This document shows positions 18,861 to 29,072 of a stretch of DNA of 64,000 nt, one piece after another. The DNA is from Mesorhizobium sp. AR10 (lineage in GTDB: Bacteria > Pseudomonadota > Alphaproteobacteria > Rhizobiales > Rhizobiaceae). The stretch lies in the NCBI RefSeq assembly GCF_024746795.1, contig NZ_CP080523.1, positions 186,001-250,000 of the forward strand, written 5' to 3'. Numbering within the stretch: position 1 is the first letter of the stretch; every line of letters starts with the position of its first letter. The notes beneath the pieces were generated by a model. That model did not search any database and was not told the origin of the DNA. It saw nothing but the letters and a program-made list of their open reading frames with translations. A program made the translations under genes and the position numbers.

Positions 18861-19489
18861 GGTCGGCAACGTCTCTGCGCACTCTGGCACGAACATTTGT
18901 GTCATCGGGCTGGCGGCAGACCAGGTCAATGAAAGCGGCAATCTGCACCATTTCCCCCTCGCGTATGCCCATGGAGGTCACTGCTGGCGACCCCAAGCGG
19001 ATCCCGCTTGTGAGCCCGGCTGCTCAAGGCAGGCCGCACTGTGCCACAATGCCTACCGCCGCGACGAGATTGACGCCGAGAGCGTGCGCCATCTGACGCT
19101 GGCGACCAAGGACCGGCAGAAGGATGCGGTTTCTCCGCTTTTTTCACAGGAAAGGCGCACCAAGAACGGGGCACACCTCAATACAAGCGTCCGCAGCGTT
19201 CAACATACGTTCGCTTGGATTAAATCCTGGCAGCATTTGCCCCAGGATCATAGCGTTAAGGAACAGCGAACCACCCAGACGCGGATGAGTTGTGTGCCCA
19301 ATCGCCAAGCTCAAATTTGAAGGGCGACCACCATAGCGGAATGCAATATTCTGCGCATTTGAAGCGCCAGATAAACCTCGTTTCTTTTTACCTTCCCCGC
19401 TCATATTTATTTGTTCTTTCTCTTTCTTCTGTCGTCTAGATATCGATCAACAGACGACACAAAATCGTGCAGCAAATTACTACGCCAAC
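18861..19489. other. 629-bp stretch without a recognisable gene
   Basis: No family motifs on either strand. A minus frame (19144-19404) of 86 codons has no ribosome-binding site or recognised domain. Confidence 0.35.
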
Positions 19490-20240
19490 CTAACCAATAG
19501 CGTATGCTTCCGGGCTCATTCTCTTCCTGCTTTCTGGCAGAGAGAGCGCAATTCTGCTTTGATTTCCTTCCGGTCCAAACCTTCGGAGCTTTGGCTTCGT
19601 TGTCCGGCAACAAGGCGACGCCCTCTTGATTTCCGAGAGCGCCGTCTTCCAATCCTCTGTCTTCACCGCCGTCCAAAAATTCATCATCGATCGCCTTCTT
19701 CAACGCTTTGTTTGCGCGTTATGGGTTCGTTTCTGGCGATCCGCTCCGTGTCGGCGGCTTTCGCTTAAGCGCTGGTGCGCCAGTTGCCGTTAAGCACTTT
19801 CGGCAAAACCTCATCGAGTTGCATCGGATGACCGATAAAGGCGATGTGGCCGTCTCGGTCGACCACGAACGAGGCCGGAACCCCGACAGAAAAGCTGGGT
19901 TCCCTCCAAAGCTTGTTCATTTCGCCTGTGTGGTCGAACGCGATCCGATAGTTCAGATTCGAGCACTTTTCGGTCAACCACGCGTCCAACTTGGTCTGGG
20001 CCTCAACGGGCGTTGGAGCGTCTCCACGCGGCGACTCCAACGATCTCGATTCCGCTGTATTTCTCCTGCAGCTTCATCAGATGGGGCATTGCGTCCTGTG
20101 CACCACGTTGCCCAAAATTCGACAATGGGCACTTTGCTCGGCTGGAAGTTCGTGAGGGGCTCGCCACGTAGCCAGTTGTCGACTGATTGAAGGTGCCGTG
20201 CAGTTCATCTGCAATTCCATGTTGCTCCCCAACGCTGCTG
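19490..20240 (-). pseudogene. decayed duplicate of the TlpA-like thioredoxin gene
   Basis: Closely similar to the gene at 23622-24866 over the thioredoxin core and following linker. Matching stretches include LDAWLTEKCSNLNYRIAF, PSFSVGVPASFVVDRDGHIA and HPMQLDEVLPKVLNG, plus WLRGEPLTNFQPSKV earlier. Here the active site reads WATWCTGRN instead of WATWCGPC: a small deletion removes the second redox Cys and shifts frame. Further frame changes follow near 19765 and 19560. The homology continues into the upstream flank to about 20470, so a larger segment was duplicated. Confidence 0.85.
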
Positions 20241-20739
20241 CTAAGGCTTGCGCGAATTTATGCTCTTGTTTCCCTCTTAGAGGGGGCACACGGGTTCAGG
20301 GGAGGAACGCATCGCTTCTCTTGCGGATTTGCGTGCAGTCACCCTCGATCCGTGTTGCCACCTCTCAATTTGCAAAGGCCGTGCCAACACCTCAGCGCCC
20401 AGTGAGCGCCATTTGCCTTGAAAACCTCCACAGTGCCCAGATGTCGGTTGTAGTGAACCTGACATTTTGTCTGCCGCTGTCAGCCTTTGGACACGGGATC
20501 ACGCGCTTCGCGCCGCCAGAAGGCATGGCCATCGGCACGGTCCCGAAGGGCCAAGACCATGAGAGCGCGTGCGACACGCCGCATGACGTCGTCTAATGCA
20601 TCCGATGCTAGGCCCCACGCCGTTAAAGTCGCGCACGCCAGATCGTCGTGAACGAGACGTTCAAACTTGACCCGGAGCTCGAGTCGAAAAACGGCGCGAG
20701 GTTTGGCCTTGTTCGGGGGCGCCGGATAAGGAGGGCGCG

Positions 20740-21250
20740 AGGTCGGCGGTAATGAACGGGACTATGACACGGCGCCTATCTTCGCCCGCCTTTGGAGCTC
20801 TCCGACGACGATGTGGTGCGCGCGCTCACCATCGTCATGGCGAGACGCTGGAGGCCGGATGCGCCGTGGTCCAGGCGGTCGGTAACCATCTGAATGTCGG
20901 CATGGGCGCATTGTGGCAGCCGGACGATGCCTTCTTCGATCTCCTGCGCGACAAGGAACTTGCCGACGCATGCTGGCCAACGTTGCAGTCGAGCGGTCGC
21001 GCGGACGGCAATTTCGCCGAGAAGGTCTAGACGCAGAAGACCGTCGTCCGCGACTTCCTGTCGGGCGAGAACGGTCGCCAGAAACTTGAGACCTGGCTGC
21101 CGCGCTGGATGAAATTCCCGGTCGAATGCTACTCCAATCACGGCGGCTTCCGCACGGCCGATCAGTGGGCCAAGGTCAGTCGCAGTTTGCACCGCCAACC
21201 GCTGAATGAGCGGACTGGGCAGGGCGGTGGGGATTCCGCCCCCGTTCCTG
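20740..21250 (+). pseudogene. ParB-like partition/nuclease protein, C-terminal remnant
   Basis: Pieces of the C-terminal region of the large ParB-type proteins found on rhizobial plasmids and islands: DYDTAPIFARL, SDDDVVRALTIVMA, ETLEAGCAVVQAVGNHLNVG, WQPDDAFFDLLRDKELADA, then TQKTVVRDFLSGENGRQKLE and WLPRWMKFPVECY. They lie in three frames with a stop at about 21030. The N-terminal ParB/Srx domain is missing. Its presence suggests plasmid-derived DNA. Confidence 0.7.
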
Positions 21251-21865
21251 CAACGCGGCTGCTTTCGCCGTAGGTTAAGTTGCGTGTGCACGGATTCGCC
21301 AGCAGTGAGTGCTGGAATCCGCACAAGCACGGCGCGAGAGGCCCTTATCAATTCCGGAAACCTGCTCGTTTCTCGGCGCTGTCGCAATTGGCACGGAGTT
21401 TGCGACGACCCTGGTGGTGCAACGTTCGACCGGAGCGCAGCGACGGGAGATGCCCGGGAGGGAAGGAACCCACCTCGATCCGGTCAGGAGACAAGTATGT
21501 TGAATATTGTGATCCCGCAAACCGCAGCGCGAGTCCCGCGCCTCGCAAGCCCTCTTATCCGCAGCTTTACGTGCAGGTTTGTGCTGCAGTCACGCTCAGC
21601 CATCGCACTCGGCCGCCTGAAGCCGCTCGGCGAACGGCGATACGGCTGGGCGGTTCGCGCGCACACAGCGCCGCTCACGGATGGTTCGGCTGATTGGGCG
21701 CAGCCGTCATACCGCAACCGCCAGCTTGCACCCCTTCGGATAGCACGAGCACCCTTAACCTCCCGTAGTCCGGGAACAGCGGGGCAAGACAATAAAGCGA
21801 TGGCCCCTTCACGTCAAAGCCAGCCGTTGCTGCCCGTCCGTTCACTGTTGATTGGAGCCTGAGCC
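21251..21865. other. 615-bp stretch without a recognisable gene
   Basis: Contains the second copy of the small repeat noted near 18326. The frames present are overlapping and motif-free. Confidence 0.35.
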
Positions 21866-22568
21866 ATGCCTGAACTAAGAGCCAGCCTTGTCGCTCTTTT
21901 AGTGCTAGCCCTGCTTCTTTCTGGGCTGGCGGCGCGATTGCCACAGACTACCTGCGCCAGCTCGAAGACCATCGTCGGCTTGCCGCGGATTGGCGGAAGC
22001 TCATTCCGGAGCAGCGCGACGCACTCCTCAACGACCCCGCTGCGCCAACTGCTGGCAACCCGAATGGCGACGTCCCTCTGGTGGTGTTTTTGGACTACAA
22101 CTGCCCGCACTGCCGGACGGCAGACCTTATCATCCAGCAAGCCCTCAAGGACGATCCCAATCTGAAGGTTGTCTACAAAGAGTATCCGGGCAAGGGACCG
22201 GGCTCAAAATTCGCGCAGTGGCGGCGCTCGCCTCCCGCAAGCAGGGAAAATATGAGCCGTTCCATCACGCCCTTATGGCTGCTCGCGGTCGGCTCAGCGA
22301 ATTCTCCATCCTGACTATCGCACGACAGGTGGGCCTCGATGTTGAGCAGCTCAAGCGGGACATGGATGATCCGGCCATCCCAAACGCCCTTGAGCGCAAT
22401 CGCGCGCTCGCGACCAAGCTGTACATCACCGGCACGCCGGCGTTGGTGCTCGGCGACGAAGTGATTGCAAAGGTGCCCGAGATTCCCACGCTGAAACGCT
22501 TAATCGCCAAAGAGCGGGAAAAAACTAAGCGTTATAACCCTGCCGGATCACCAACTTCGGCATTTTGA
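21866..22568 (+). pseudogene. DsbA-family thiol-disulfide protein, frameshifted
   Basis: A periplasmic DsbA/BdbD-type protein in three frames. The start is a signal anchor (MPELRASLVALLVLALLLSG). A frame change near 21935 leads to YLRQLEDHRRLAADWRKL and VVFLDYNCPHCRTADLIIQQ with redox motif CPHC. A second change near 22215 leads to ALASRKQGKYEPFHHALMAA and LYITGTPALVLGDEVI, which includes the cis-Pro TGTP. Order and spacing match a full-length gene of about 230 residues broken only by small indels. Confidence 0.8.
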
Positions 22569-22895
22569 AAGTGGTGGCGGCCGGTGCAATGCGCGTTCTC
22601 TGGCCATGCGTGCTGCCTCTCGCGCCGGGCCAAATCTGTTACGTGGCCGGCAACGCGGTAGTCGGCGGACCACGCCGTTCTATCGGTAGCGTGGCAGTCC
22701 CGCATTTAGCGCGCTTTCCTCAACTTGGCCGAACGCGATCGCACATCTCGGGATCTATTCAGCCGGCCTTGGTCTTCCCGTCCCGCCATCGGCGTCTTTC
22801 ACCGAAAGCCTCGCCAAAGGGATAGGCACGAAGCGCGCCGGACGCGTGCTTCAGATCGCGGCCGGCGCGACGATGATCGTCATGGGCTTTCGCCC
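22565..22895 (+). pseudogene. CcdA-like membrane protein remnant
   Basis: The first residues resemble the first helix of CcdA/DsbD membrane domains (WPCVLPLAPGQICYVAG, with the conserved Pro-Cys). A later frame gives ESLAKGIGTKRAGRVLQIAA and GATMIVMG, like the last helix. The middle is out of frame. Together with the DsbA-like pseudogene before it and the TlpA-like gene after it, this suggests a former thiol-redox cluster. The assignment is tentative. Confidence 0.45.
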
Positions 22896-23621
22896 CCTGG
22901 GTGATCGTACAAGCCCCATTGTCAGAAGGATCGGTTGACGTGGACGCCGTCGGCGCCAAGCTCGCGCCGCCTGTCGACAGCGTGGCCCTTGGCGTGTTGA
23001 TAAAGCCACATCGGTCGCAAGAAATCCCGTTCGGATTGACGAAATGACGTTGCCGCCATCCCATACACCTCCATCATGCCATTCAAGGCCGAGGCTCTGG
23101 TCGAGGTCACCTCATTGGGATGACGGCGTCCGGAATTGCCTGGACCAAGCTGCCAAGCTGTGAGCCCGACACCTCATCGATGGAGTTGTTGAGGATGGCG
23201 CCGGTGTTCGGGCATTGAAGTCCTGTATCGATTGTGCGACAGGCCTTCCCCGTTGGACCGCCGGCGAAGGCATGCGTGGGCGCGGCACCACATCGCCAAA
23301 GGCATGCCGCCAGCCAAGCCATCCCTTGTGCGTTGATGGCCATGCCGCCAAGATCGCATTCGCTACCGGCATGAAGCCTCAGTGTGGTGGAGGTGTCGGG
23401 GGGCACCTGCTCCAGACTGGCGATCGGTTCGAAGCGGACAAACACGTAGCTCAGCTCATAGCCTGCCTAGCCGAAGGCGCGTATCGTAGCAGGCCGCCGT
23501 CCCTCTGACATAGGCCCAAAAGATCGGGCCAGGCGATTCCGCAAGCCGGGCGCGGGTTTGCACCGTTCGCATCAAAAAGCTGTCCGCCCGGCCAATTCTG
23601 TCCCTCACATAAACCTGACGG
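22896..23621. other. 726-bp decayed stretch
   Basis: A minus-strand frame at 23107-23445 (112 codons, containing AINAQGMAWLAACLWRCG and ILNNSIDEVSGSQLG) looks coding-like, but no family is recognised and no start site supports it. It may be the tail of a broken gene. Confidence 0.3.
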
Positions 23622-24866
23622 TCAGCCGCAAACGGTATACCACCTGTCGAATCGGCCATTGTTTGGAGCCGCACATAGAGCGCCGTAACAAACCTTCTCA
23701 CCCTTGAAGTTGGCCAGGAACTGCAGCAAATGCGATATTTCGCGCTGTTTATCTCCGTCCCGGATAAGCTCCGGACTGCCCAGCGACTTCAGTGCCAGCT
23801 CGATCAGCTCGATCGCCCGATCTTTGTTGCCGCTCTCGTGATAGTACAGAGCCACCGGATAAGGCAGGAGCTTACATTGGTCGCTTTCTGGGGGATTCAG
23901 TGCCAGAATGTGTTCGGACAGCTGTTTTCCCATTGCCAAGCGTTCAGCAGACGGAAAGTGCGAATAGTCAAAGTTCGGAAAGAAGAGTTCGTCTAGCGCC
24001 GCAATCATCCAATTCTCGGAGTTTCTGTTAATCGCGTCGCGAACGAATTGGCGCATGACGGGCAAGCCGGCCTGCATGTCGCGCATTTTGTGAAGCAACA
24101 GATTCACATGAGACCGGCGGAAACCGAGCTTGTCCGGCAACAAGGCGATGCCCTCTTCGATCGCCGAGAGCGCCGTCTTCCACTCCTGTTTCTCCACCGC
24201 CGCCCAATATCTATCATTGATCAGCTTCTTCAGCGCTTGTTCGCGCGCTATGGTTTCGCCTTCCGCGATCCGGTCCGTATCGGCCGATTTTGCTTGATCG
24301 CTGGCGCGCCAGCTGCCGTTAAGCACCTTCGGCAAGACCTCATCGAGTTCCATCGGATGACCGATAAAGGCGATGTGGCCGTCTCGGTCGACCACGAACA
24401 TGGTCGGAATCGCGACAGAAAAGCTGGGCTCCATCCAAAGCTTGTCCATTTCGCCCGTGGAGTCGAACGCGATCCGATAGTTCAGATTCGAGAACTTTTC
24501 AGTCAACCAAGCGTCCAACTTGCTTCGGGCCTCATCGGCCGTTGGAGCGTCTTCAGAAGCCGCGACTCCGACGATCTCAACTCCGCTCTCCCTGTATTTC
24601 TCCTGCAGCTGCATCAGATGGGGCATCCCGTCCACACATGGTCCGCACCACGTTGCCCAAAATTCGACGATGTACACTTTGCCGGGCTGAAAGCTCGTGA
24701 GGGGCTCGCCACGCAGCCAGTTCTCAACTTTAATCGAAGGAGCCGGGGACTCGATCTGTAATGCCACCAATGTTGCTCTCCAAAGCTTGCTTTCTGCGCG
24801 AGCTTGTTCCCGCTCAGAGAGACGGCACACGGGTTCAGGGAGAAAGCATTGCTCGTCTTGCCCCAT
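23622..24866 (-). CDS. TlpA-like thioredoxin-fold protein with C-terminal helical repeat region
   Basis: A 414-residue thiol-disulfide protein. A TlpA/ResA-type thioredoxin domain (about residues 40-190) holds FWATWCGPCVDGMPHLMQL with redox CxxC and the cis-Pro region PSFSVAIPTMFVVDRDG. The following 200 residues are helical and TPR-like (ALKKLINDRYWAAVEKQEWK; ELIELALKSLGSPEL). TlpA proteins reduce cytochrome c or CuA sites in the periplasm, which would suit a rhizobial oxidase region. No signal peptide precedes this start. A hydrophobic stretch (AGTAFALLMVTA) lies just upstream in another frame, so a 5' frameshift may have removed the export signal. A decayed duplicate is at 19490-20240. Confidence 0.75.
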   Translation of the reverse strand: MGQDEQCFLPEPVCRLSEREQARAESKLWRATLVALQIESPAPSIKVENWLRGEPLTSFQPGKVYIVEFWATWCGPCVDGMPHLMQLQEKYRESGVEIVGVAASEDAPTADEARSKLDAWLTEKFSNLNYRIAFDSTGEMDKLWMEPSFSVAIPTMFVVDRDGHIAFIGHPMELDEVLPKVLNGSWRASDQAKSADTDRIAEGETIAREQALKKLINDRYWAAVEKQEWKTALSAIEEGIALLPDKLGFRRSHVNLLLHKMRDMQAGLPVMRQFVRDAINRNSENWMIAALDELFFPNFDYSHFPSAERLAMGKQLSEHILALNPPESDQCKLLPYPVALYYHESGNKDRAIELIELALKSLGSPELIRDGDKQREISHLLQFLANFKGEKVCYGALCAAPNNGRFDRWYTVCG

Positions 24867-25126
24867 TGCGTGCAGTCACCATCAAGAGCGCAAAAGCCGT
24901 GCCAGCGCGCTCAGCGCACAGTAAGCGCCTGATTGCTTGGAAAAACCTCCACGTGCCCAGATGGCCGGTCGTGATGAACCTGACATTTTTGCTTGCGGAC
25001 GACGCGGCTGAGGTGGTCGTCGACTGGATAAGCGACATCGACCCGACCGGGGCGGATATGCGCCTCCATGCCGGCCAGCCCGAGGACTATACCTGCGCGC
25101 CACCGGCGCGGCGCGTGGCGCGGTGT
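24867..25126. other. upstream flank of the TlpA-like gene, duplicated near 20340-20470
   Basis: Sequence from about 24880 to 24990 resembles 20338-20470 (shared GTGAACCTGACATTTT-type segments), marking the far end of the duplicated block. No separate gene is seen. Confidence 0.5.
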
Positions 25127-25675
25127 CTACATGACCCCGGGAACCGTTCGGTGGGCCGCGCCGCCGTGAGACGCATGCGGAACTTGCCCGGTAATCGGCC
25201 GCATTCCGGCATCTCTGACTCGATCCCGGCAACACGGCGAAGTTAACACGGCCGGCTCACTGGCTGCATGTCCAATTCGCCATGATGGGACAAGCCGGAA
25301 AGCGCCGTCACCGCTGTTGTCGATCGGTCCGCGCGTTGGCGGGGCAGGCGCGGTTTTGTCCCGAGGATGAACCCAACCCGTGTTCCCTACTGTGCCATTT
25401 TCGTTTTCGGACCAATGCGTCGGCGGCGAACCGGGATCGAGGTACCGACCGATGGAAAGCAGGCAGGCAACGCTCTCTCGTATCACAGAATCGCGGTCTT
25501 CAAACGCTTCGCCTATGCACTCCAGCTCATCGTACGCCGCCAGCGTTTCTTCGGCGTCGCCAAGCACATAGCGAGTATCGCCGACAGCACAGATATCGCA
25601 GCCAGCCTTGATCAGCGTCACAACGAAGGCGGGGATATCGCTCGCCTTCATCAGTCGCTTGTTACCTGTCATCAT
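25127..25675 (-). CDS. hypothetical protein, conserved-looking N-terminus with unrelated tail
   Basis: The first 75 residues look like a small conserved rhizobial protein (KASDIPAFVVTLIKAGCDIC; YVLGDAEETLAAYDELECIG; DSVIRESVACLLSIGRYLD). The remaining roughly 105 residues are Pro/Arg-rich and look like read-through after a frameshift near 25440, so the native stop was probably lost. No function can be assigned. Confidence 0.5.
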   Translation of the reverse strand: MMTGNKRLMKASDIPAFVVTLIKAGCDICAVGDTRYVLGDAEETLAAYDELECIGEAFEDRDSVIRESVACLLSIGRYLDPGSPPTHWSENENGTVGNTGWVHPRDKTAPAPPTRGPIDNSGDGAFRLVPSWRIGHAASEPAVLTSPCCRDRVRDAGMRPITGQVPHASHGGAAHRTVPGVM

Positions 25676-25730
25676 AAGCCTGCCCTCAATTGACGGCGAA
25701 GAGGCTGGAGCTGAGCCTTAAGTTGGCACA

Positions 25731-26054
25731 TCAGCTTGAGCGTGCGTCTGTCGATCCGCCAAGTTGATCTGCGTGGGGTACCCCCAGCAGCTTTGACTCC
25801 GGCAGGTGTTCACCGGGAGCTTGGCCGATGACGACAATCTCATCTGCCCCGAACCTGTCGGTGCTAAGCCCTTTCGTTTGGACTGATTTGCCGTGCTCGA
25901 TCTTTTGCCAGTGACCGTTTCGCGGCCGTGCAATGTTGTATGCATCGCAAGCCCGCGCGATATGCTGATCGCGAACTCCGAGTTCACGGGCGATCTGTGT
26001 CATCGGCTTGGCCCAGACCAAATCATAGAGCTGAGCCCGGCTTAGGCTGACCAT
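25731..26054 (-). pseudogene. N-terminal fragment of a conserved hypothetical protein (HTH-like start)
   Basis: The first 65 residues (RAQLYDLVWAKPMTQIAREL; GVRDQHIARACDAYNIARPR; GHWQKIEHGKSVQTKGL) match a widespread N-terminal motif of proteins several hundred residues long, with a LYDLVWxxPMTxLAxxxG start that looks like a DNA-binding helix pair. After residue 70 the sequence is unrelated and stops at 107, so this is a truncated copy. Confidence 0.55.
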
Positions 26055-26190
26055 TGACGCCTCCCATATCGTATGTCTCGGGCTGCCCGACCCTGGGGTT
26101 CTCTAAGCTTAGCGATTCTCGCTGTCTACGCTCGAATGCCTGCGCCCTTCCCATCATACAAGGTCAACTCTACGCAGCCGGTTGCCGCCG

Positions 26191-26760
26191 CTAGATTCCA
26201 ACGACGAGTGCACCGCCGCTCAGACCCGCGCCTGCTGCCGCCAGAAGAATTTTCTCGCCCGGCCGAAACGGCTCCGTCTGGTGGGCCAGCGACAGCGAGA
26301 GAGGGGTCGTCGCGGCGGAAGAGTTGCCGTATTCGGCGATCGTCTTGACGATCGCGTGATCGGCAATGCCGAGGTTCCTCCCGACGGCATCGAAAATTCG
26401 GGCGTTAGCCTGGTGCGGAACGAACCGATCGATATCCCGCGACCGCATCCCGGCCGCAGCGAGCGCGTCCTGCGAGCAGGCAGTCATCATCTCCACGGCC
26501 TTGGCGAACACTTCGCGGCCGTCGGCGATCGTCAGGTTGGTAGAGGTCAAGATTGCCGTGGAATGGTGTGTTGCTTCCTCCGGCGGGAATCTGGATCAGC
26601 CCATAGCGCGAGCCGTCGGAATCCACCGAAGCGCCGAGAATGCCCCGATCCGGCTCCTCGCACGGGCCGAGGGGTGGACGGCGCCGGAAGGCACGACCGG
26701 ACGCCTATGGCCCAAGACCTTCGTATCTGGTCCGCAATGCAACTGTAGCCGATGAATGGT
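26191..26760 (-). pseudogene. FabH-like 3-oxoacyl-ACP synthase III, truncated and frameshifted
   Basis: The C-terminal half of a KAS III enzyme. In one frame [20 protein letters not shown]; after a frameshift near 26545 [18 protein letters not shown], then [17 protein letters not shown] with the catalytic His and [18 protein letters not shown] with the catalytic Asn. The ending is the family-typical [17 protein letters not shown]. The N-terminal half with the catalytic Cys is missing. Confidence 0.85.
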
Positions 26761-26819
26761 CAAAACGTAGCGCATCGGTTCACGATCGACTGAAAACCGT
26801 GACCGTTCCTCTGCGGTGC

Positions 26820-28169
26820 TCAGACTGCCACCGAGTGCCTGGCCGTTCCACTTTCGAGATATTTGTCGAACTTCGCCGCAACGCTCCTCACGAAGGGACG
26901 GCTTTCCGCCAGCACGACGAAACTGTCGCCTTGGAGTTCAAGCAGTCGAGCAGGATCCTGAAGAGCGATTGAGCTTGCCTGAAAAAGGAGCTTTTGGCCG
27001 GCTTCCCCGAAGCTCTCCACCAGGTCGATCGCCGAGAAGGCGAAATCGCACATCAGCCGCTCGATGATCCAGCCACGGACGCGATCGTCGTCGGAAAAGG
27101 CGATGCCGCGGACGGCGGCCAGCCCGCCATTGGCGACCATACGTCCGTACTCAGCGGTCGAAGGATTGTTCTGCAGGTAGCCCTGGCGAAACCGGCTGAT
27201 GGACGAAGGACCGACACCGATCAGCGTCTCGCAGCGATCCTCTGTGTAGCCTTGGAAGTTGCGATGCAGGGCCCCTGTGCAGGCCGCCACCGCCAGCGCA
27301 TCGCCCGGCTTGGCGAAATGGTCGAGGCCTATTGCTTCATATCCCTTGTCCAAAATCGCCCGCGCGGCGAGTTGCGATTGCGCGAACCGCTCCGTGGGAC
27401 CGGGGAGCCATGCCTCGTCGATCATCGTCTGATGTTTCTTGAACCAGGGCACGTGAGCGTAGCCGAACAGCGCCATCCTGTCCGGTTCCAGGGTGAGCGC
27501 CTGCGCGACGGTAGAACACAGGCTCTCCCTGGTTTGATGCGGCAGGCCGTAGAGCAGATCCAGATTGACGGACTCGACGCCACGGGAACGAACTCCGTCG
27601 ACGACTGCCTTGGTCTGCAAAAAGCTTTGTTCGCGGTTGATCGCCTTTTGCACTTTCGGATCGAAATCCTGCACGCCGAGGCTCGCCCGCGTCATGCCAA
27701 TTTCGGCAAGTGCATCAAGGCGTGCCTCGTCCATATCGTTCGGATCGATCTCGATGCTGATTTTCGTATTCGGAACAAAATCGAAGCTGTCCCGCATGAA
27801 CGCGCCTAGAGCCACCATATCCTCAGGCTTCAGCATTGTCGGCGAGCCGCCGCCGAAGTGGATTGCGCGGACGAAGACCTTCCCGCTGATAAGGGCGGCA
27901 ACCGTCGCGATCTCCGCGCGTAGCGAGCGCAGATAAGCGGTCACCGGCTCATAGTGGCGCGTCTGCTTGGTATGGCACGCACAGAACCAGCAGAGCCTGT
28001 CACAATAGGGAATATGCAGGTAAAGCGATATCTCGTCACCGCCTTCGAGGACCTCCAACCAGCCTTTCTGGACCGCCGCATCGACGCCCGGATGGAAATG
28101 CGGCGCGGTCGGGTAACTGGTGTAGCGGGGGACGTTCTCGCCAAGTCTGGCAGTTAATTCCGGTCGCAT
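26820..28169 (-). CDS. hemN: HemN, oxygen-independent coproporphyrinogen III oxidase
   Basis: A 449-residue radical SAM enzyme that decarboxylates coproporphyrinogen III to protoporphyrinogen IX without oxygen, needed for heme under microaerobic conditions. The cluster motif is YCDRLCWFCACH (CxxxCxxCxC), preceded by RYTSYPTAPHF and LYLHIPYC. Further signatures are IHFGGGSPTMLKPEDM, SIEIDPNDMDEARL, VNLDLLYGLPHQT and GLDHFAKPGDAL. Met at 28169 is chosen because the family begins PELTARLGENVPRYTSYP; the 60 extra upstream residues would cross the promoter. It is divergent from fnrN with an anaerobox between, fitting FnrN control, and supplies heme for the cbb3 oxidase nearby. Confidence 0.95.
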   Translation of the reverse strand: MRPELTARLGENVPRYTSYPTAPHFHPGVDAAVQKGWLEVLEGGDEISLYLHIPYCDRLCWFCACHTKQTRHYEPVTAYLRSLRAEIATVAALISGKVFVRAIHFGGGSPTMLKPEDMVALGAFMRDSFDFVPNTKISIEIDPNDMDEARLDALAEIGMTRASLGVQDFDPKVQKAINREQSFLQTKAVVDGVRSRGVESVNLDLLYGLPHQTRESLCSTVAQALTLEPDRMALFGYAHVPWFKKHQTMIDEAWLPGPTERFAQSQLAARAILDKGYEAIGLDHFAKPGDALAVAACTGALHRNFQGYTEDRCETLIGVGPSSISRFRQGYLQNNPSTAEYGRMVANGGLAAVRGIAFSDDDRVRGWIIERLMCDFAFSAIDLVESFGEAGQKLLFQASSIALQDPARLLELQGDSFVVLAESRPFVRSVAAKFDKYLESGTARHSVAV

Positions 28170-28227
28170 GTCTTGGTCCACCGTGTTTGAGTCGCCGGAA
28201 CTCTGGACGCGTCCAACAGCCAAAGCC

Positions 28228-28241
28228 CTGATTTCGGTCAA
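28228..28241. promoter_or_regulatory. anaerobox (FNR/FixK site) between hemN and fnrN
   Basis: CTGAT-TTCG-GTCAA matches the TTGAY-N4-RTCAA consensus at nine of ten positions. It lies 59 bp upstream of hemN and 85 bp upstream of fnrN, positioned to control both divergent genes. Confidence 0.75.
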
Positions 28242-28325
28242 CCTCCAGCACGGACAAACTGCCGCAACGATTTTTCTACCGTCGATTGCTATCCTGCTGG
28301 CACTTGGGATCGGTAGAGCGATGGA

Positions 28326-29072
28326 ATGACAGTACGGCAAGATATTCATAGTTCCGGCATTCCCGTTCTTTGCCTACCCTGCGAGGTACGGCACCGCGGC
28401 GTCTGCGGTGCGCTCGATCCAGACGATTTGGCGCGGCTCGCCAAGACTTCGTCGCGGCACAAGATCGAGCCGGGGGTCGAACTGATCGGCGACGCCGAGG
28501 CCGTCGACAGCTATTCAAACGTGCTTTCAGGCGTGGTGAAGCTGACGAAGAGCCTTTCGGACGGCCGCCAGCAAATCGTCGGCCTCCAGTTCGCACCGGA
28601 TTTTCTGGGACGGCCCTTCAAGGTGAAAAGCGCGATCAATGCGGAAGCGGCAACCGCTGTCTCGCTGTGCTCGTTTCCGAGGGCGGCCATCGAACGGATG
28701 ATGAAGGAATCACCGGAACTTGAGCATCGCCTGCTCAAGCAGACGCTGAACGAACTCGACGAGGCACGCGAATGGATGGTGACTCTGGGGCGCAAGACCG
28801 CACCGGAGAAGGTGGCCAGCTTTCTCCTCATGATCGCCCGGAATATCGATTCCAGTGTTGGCCCGGCGGCCAGGTCGGCGTGCTTCGATCTGCCGCTGAC
28901 GCGTGCCGAGATCTCTGATTTCCTTGGACTTACAAACGAGACTGTGAGCCGCCAGCTGACCAGACTGAGAATGGACGGCGTGATCCGGATCGAGAACAAT
29001 CGCCATGTCACGGTGGACAGCGTCAGCCGGCTGGAGCAGCGCTGCGGCGGCCGAGGCGCAACCGCCCTTTAG
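28326..29072 (+). CDS. fnrN: FnrN-type oxygen-responsive transcription regulator (CRP/FNR family)
   Basis: A 248-residue regulator that activates microaerobic genes. The N-terminal cysteines C16, C19 and C27 (CLPCEVRHRGVC) plus C115 form the ligand set for an oxygen-sensitive [4Fe-4S] cluster, which separates FnrN from FixK proteins lacking it. The cyclic-nucleotide-type beta-roll spans about 30-120, a dimer helix about 125-165, and the HTH is LTRAEISDFLGLTNETVSRQ followed by LTRLRMDGVIRI. The anaerobox upstream implies autoregulation. Likely targets are the adjacent hemN, fixNOQP and fixGHIS. Confidence 0.93.
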   Translation: MTVRQDIHSSGIPVLCLPCEVRHRGVCGALDPDDLARLAKTSSRHKIEPGVELIGDAEAVDSYSNVLSGVVKLTKSLSDGRQQIVGLQFAPDFLGRPFKVKSAINAEAATAVSLCSFPRAAIERMMKESPELEHRLLKQTLNELDEAREWMVTLGRKTAPEKVASFLLMIARNIDSSVGPAARSACFDLPLTRAEISDFLGLTNETVSRQLTRLRMDGVIRIENNRHVTVDSVSRLEQRCGGRGATAL

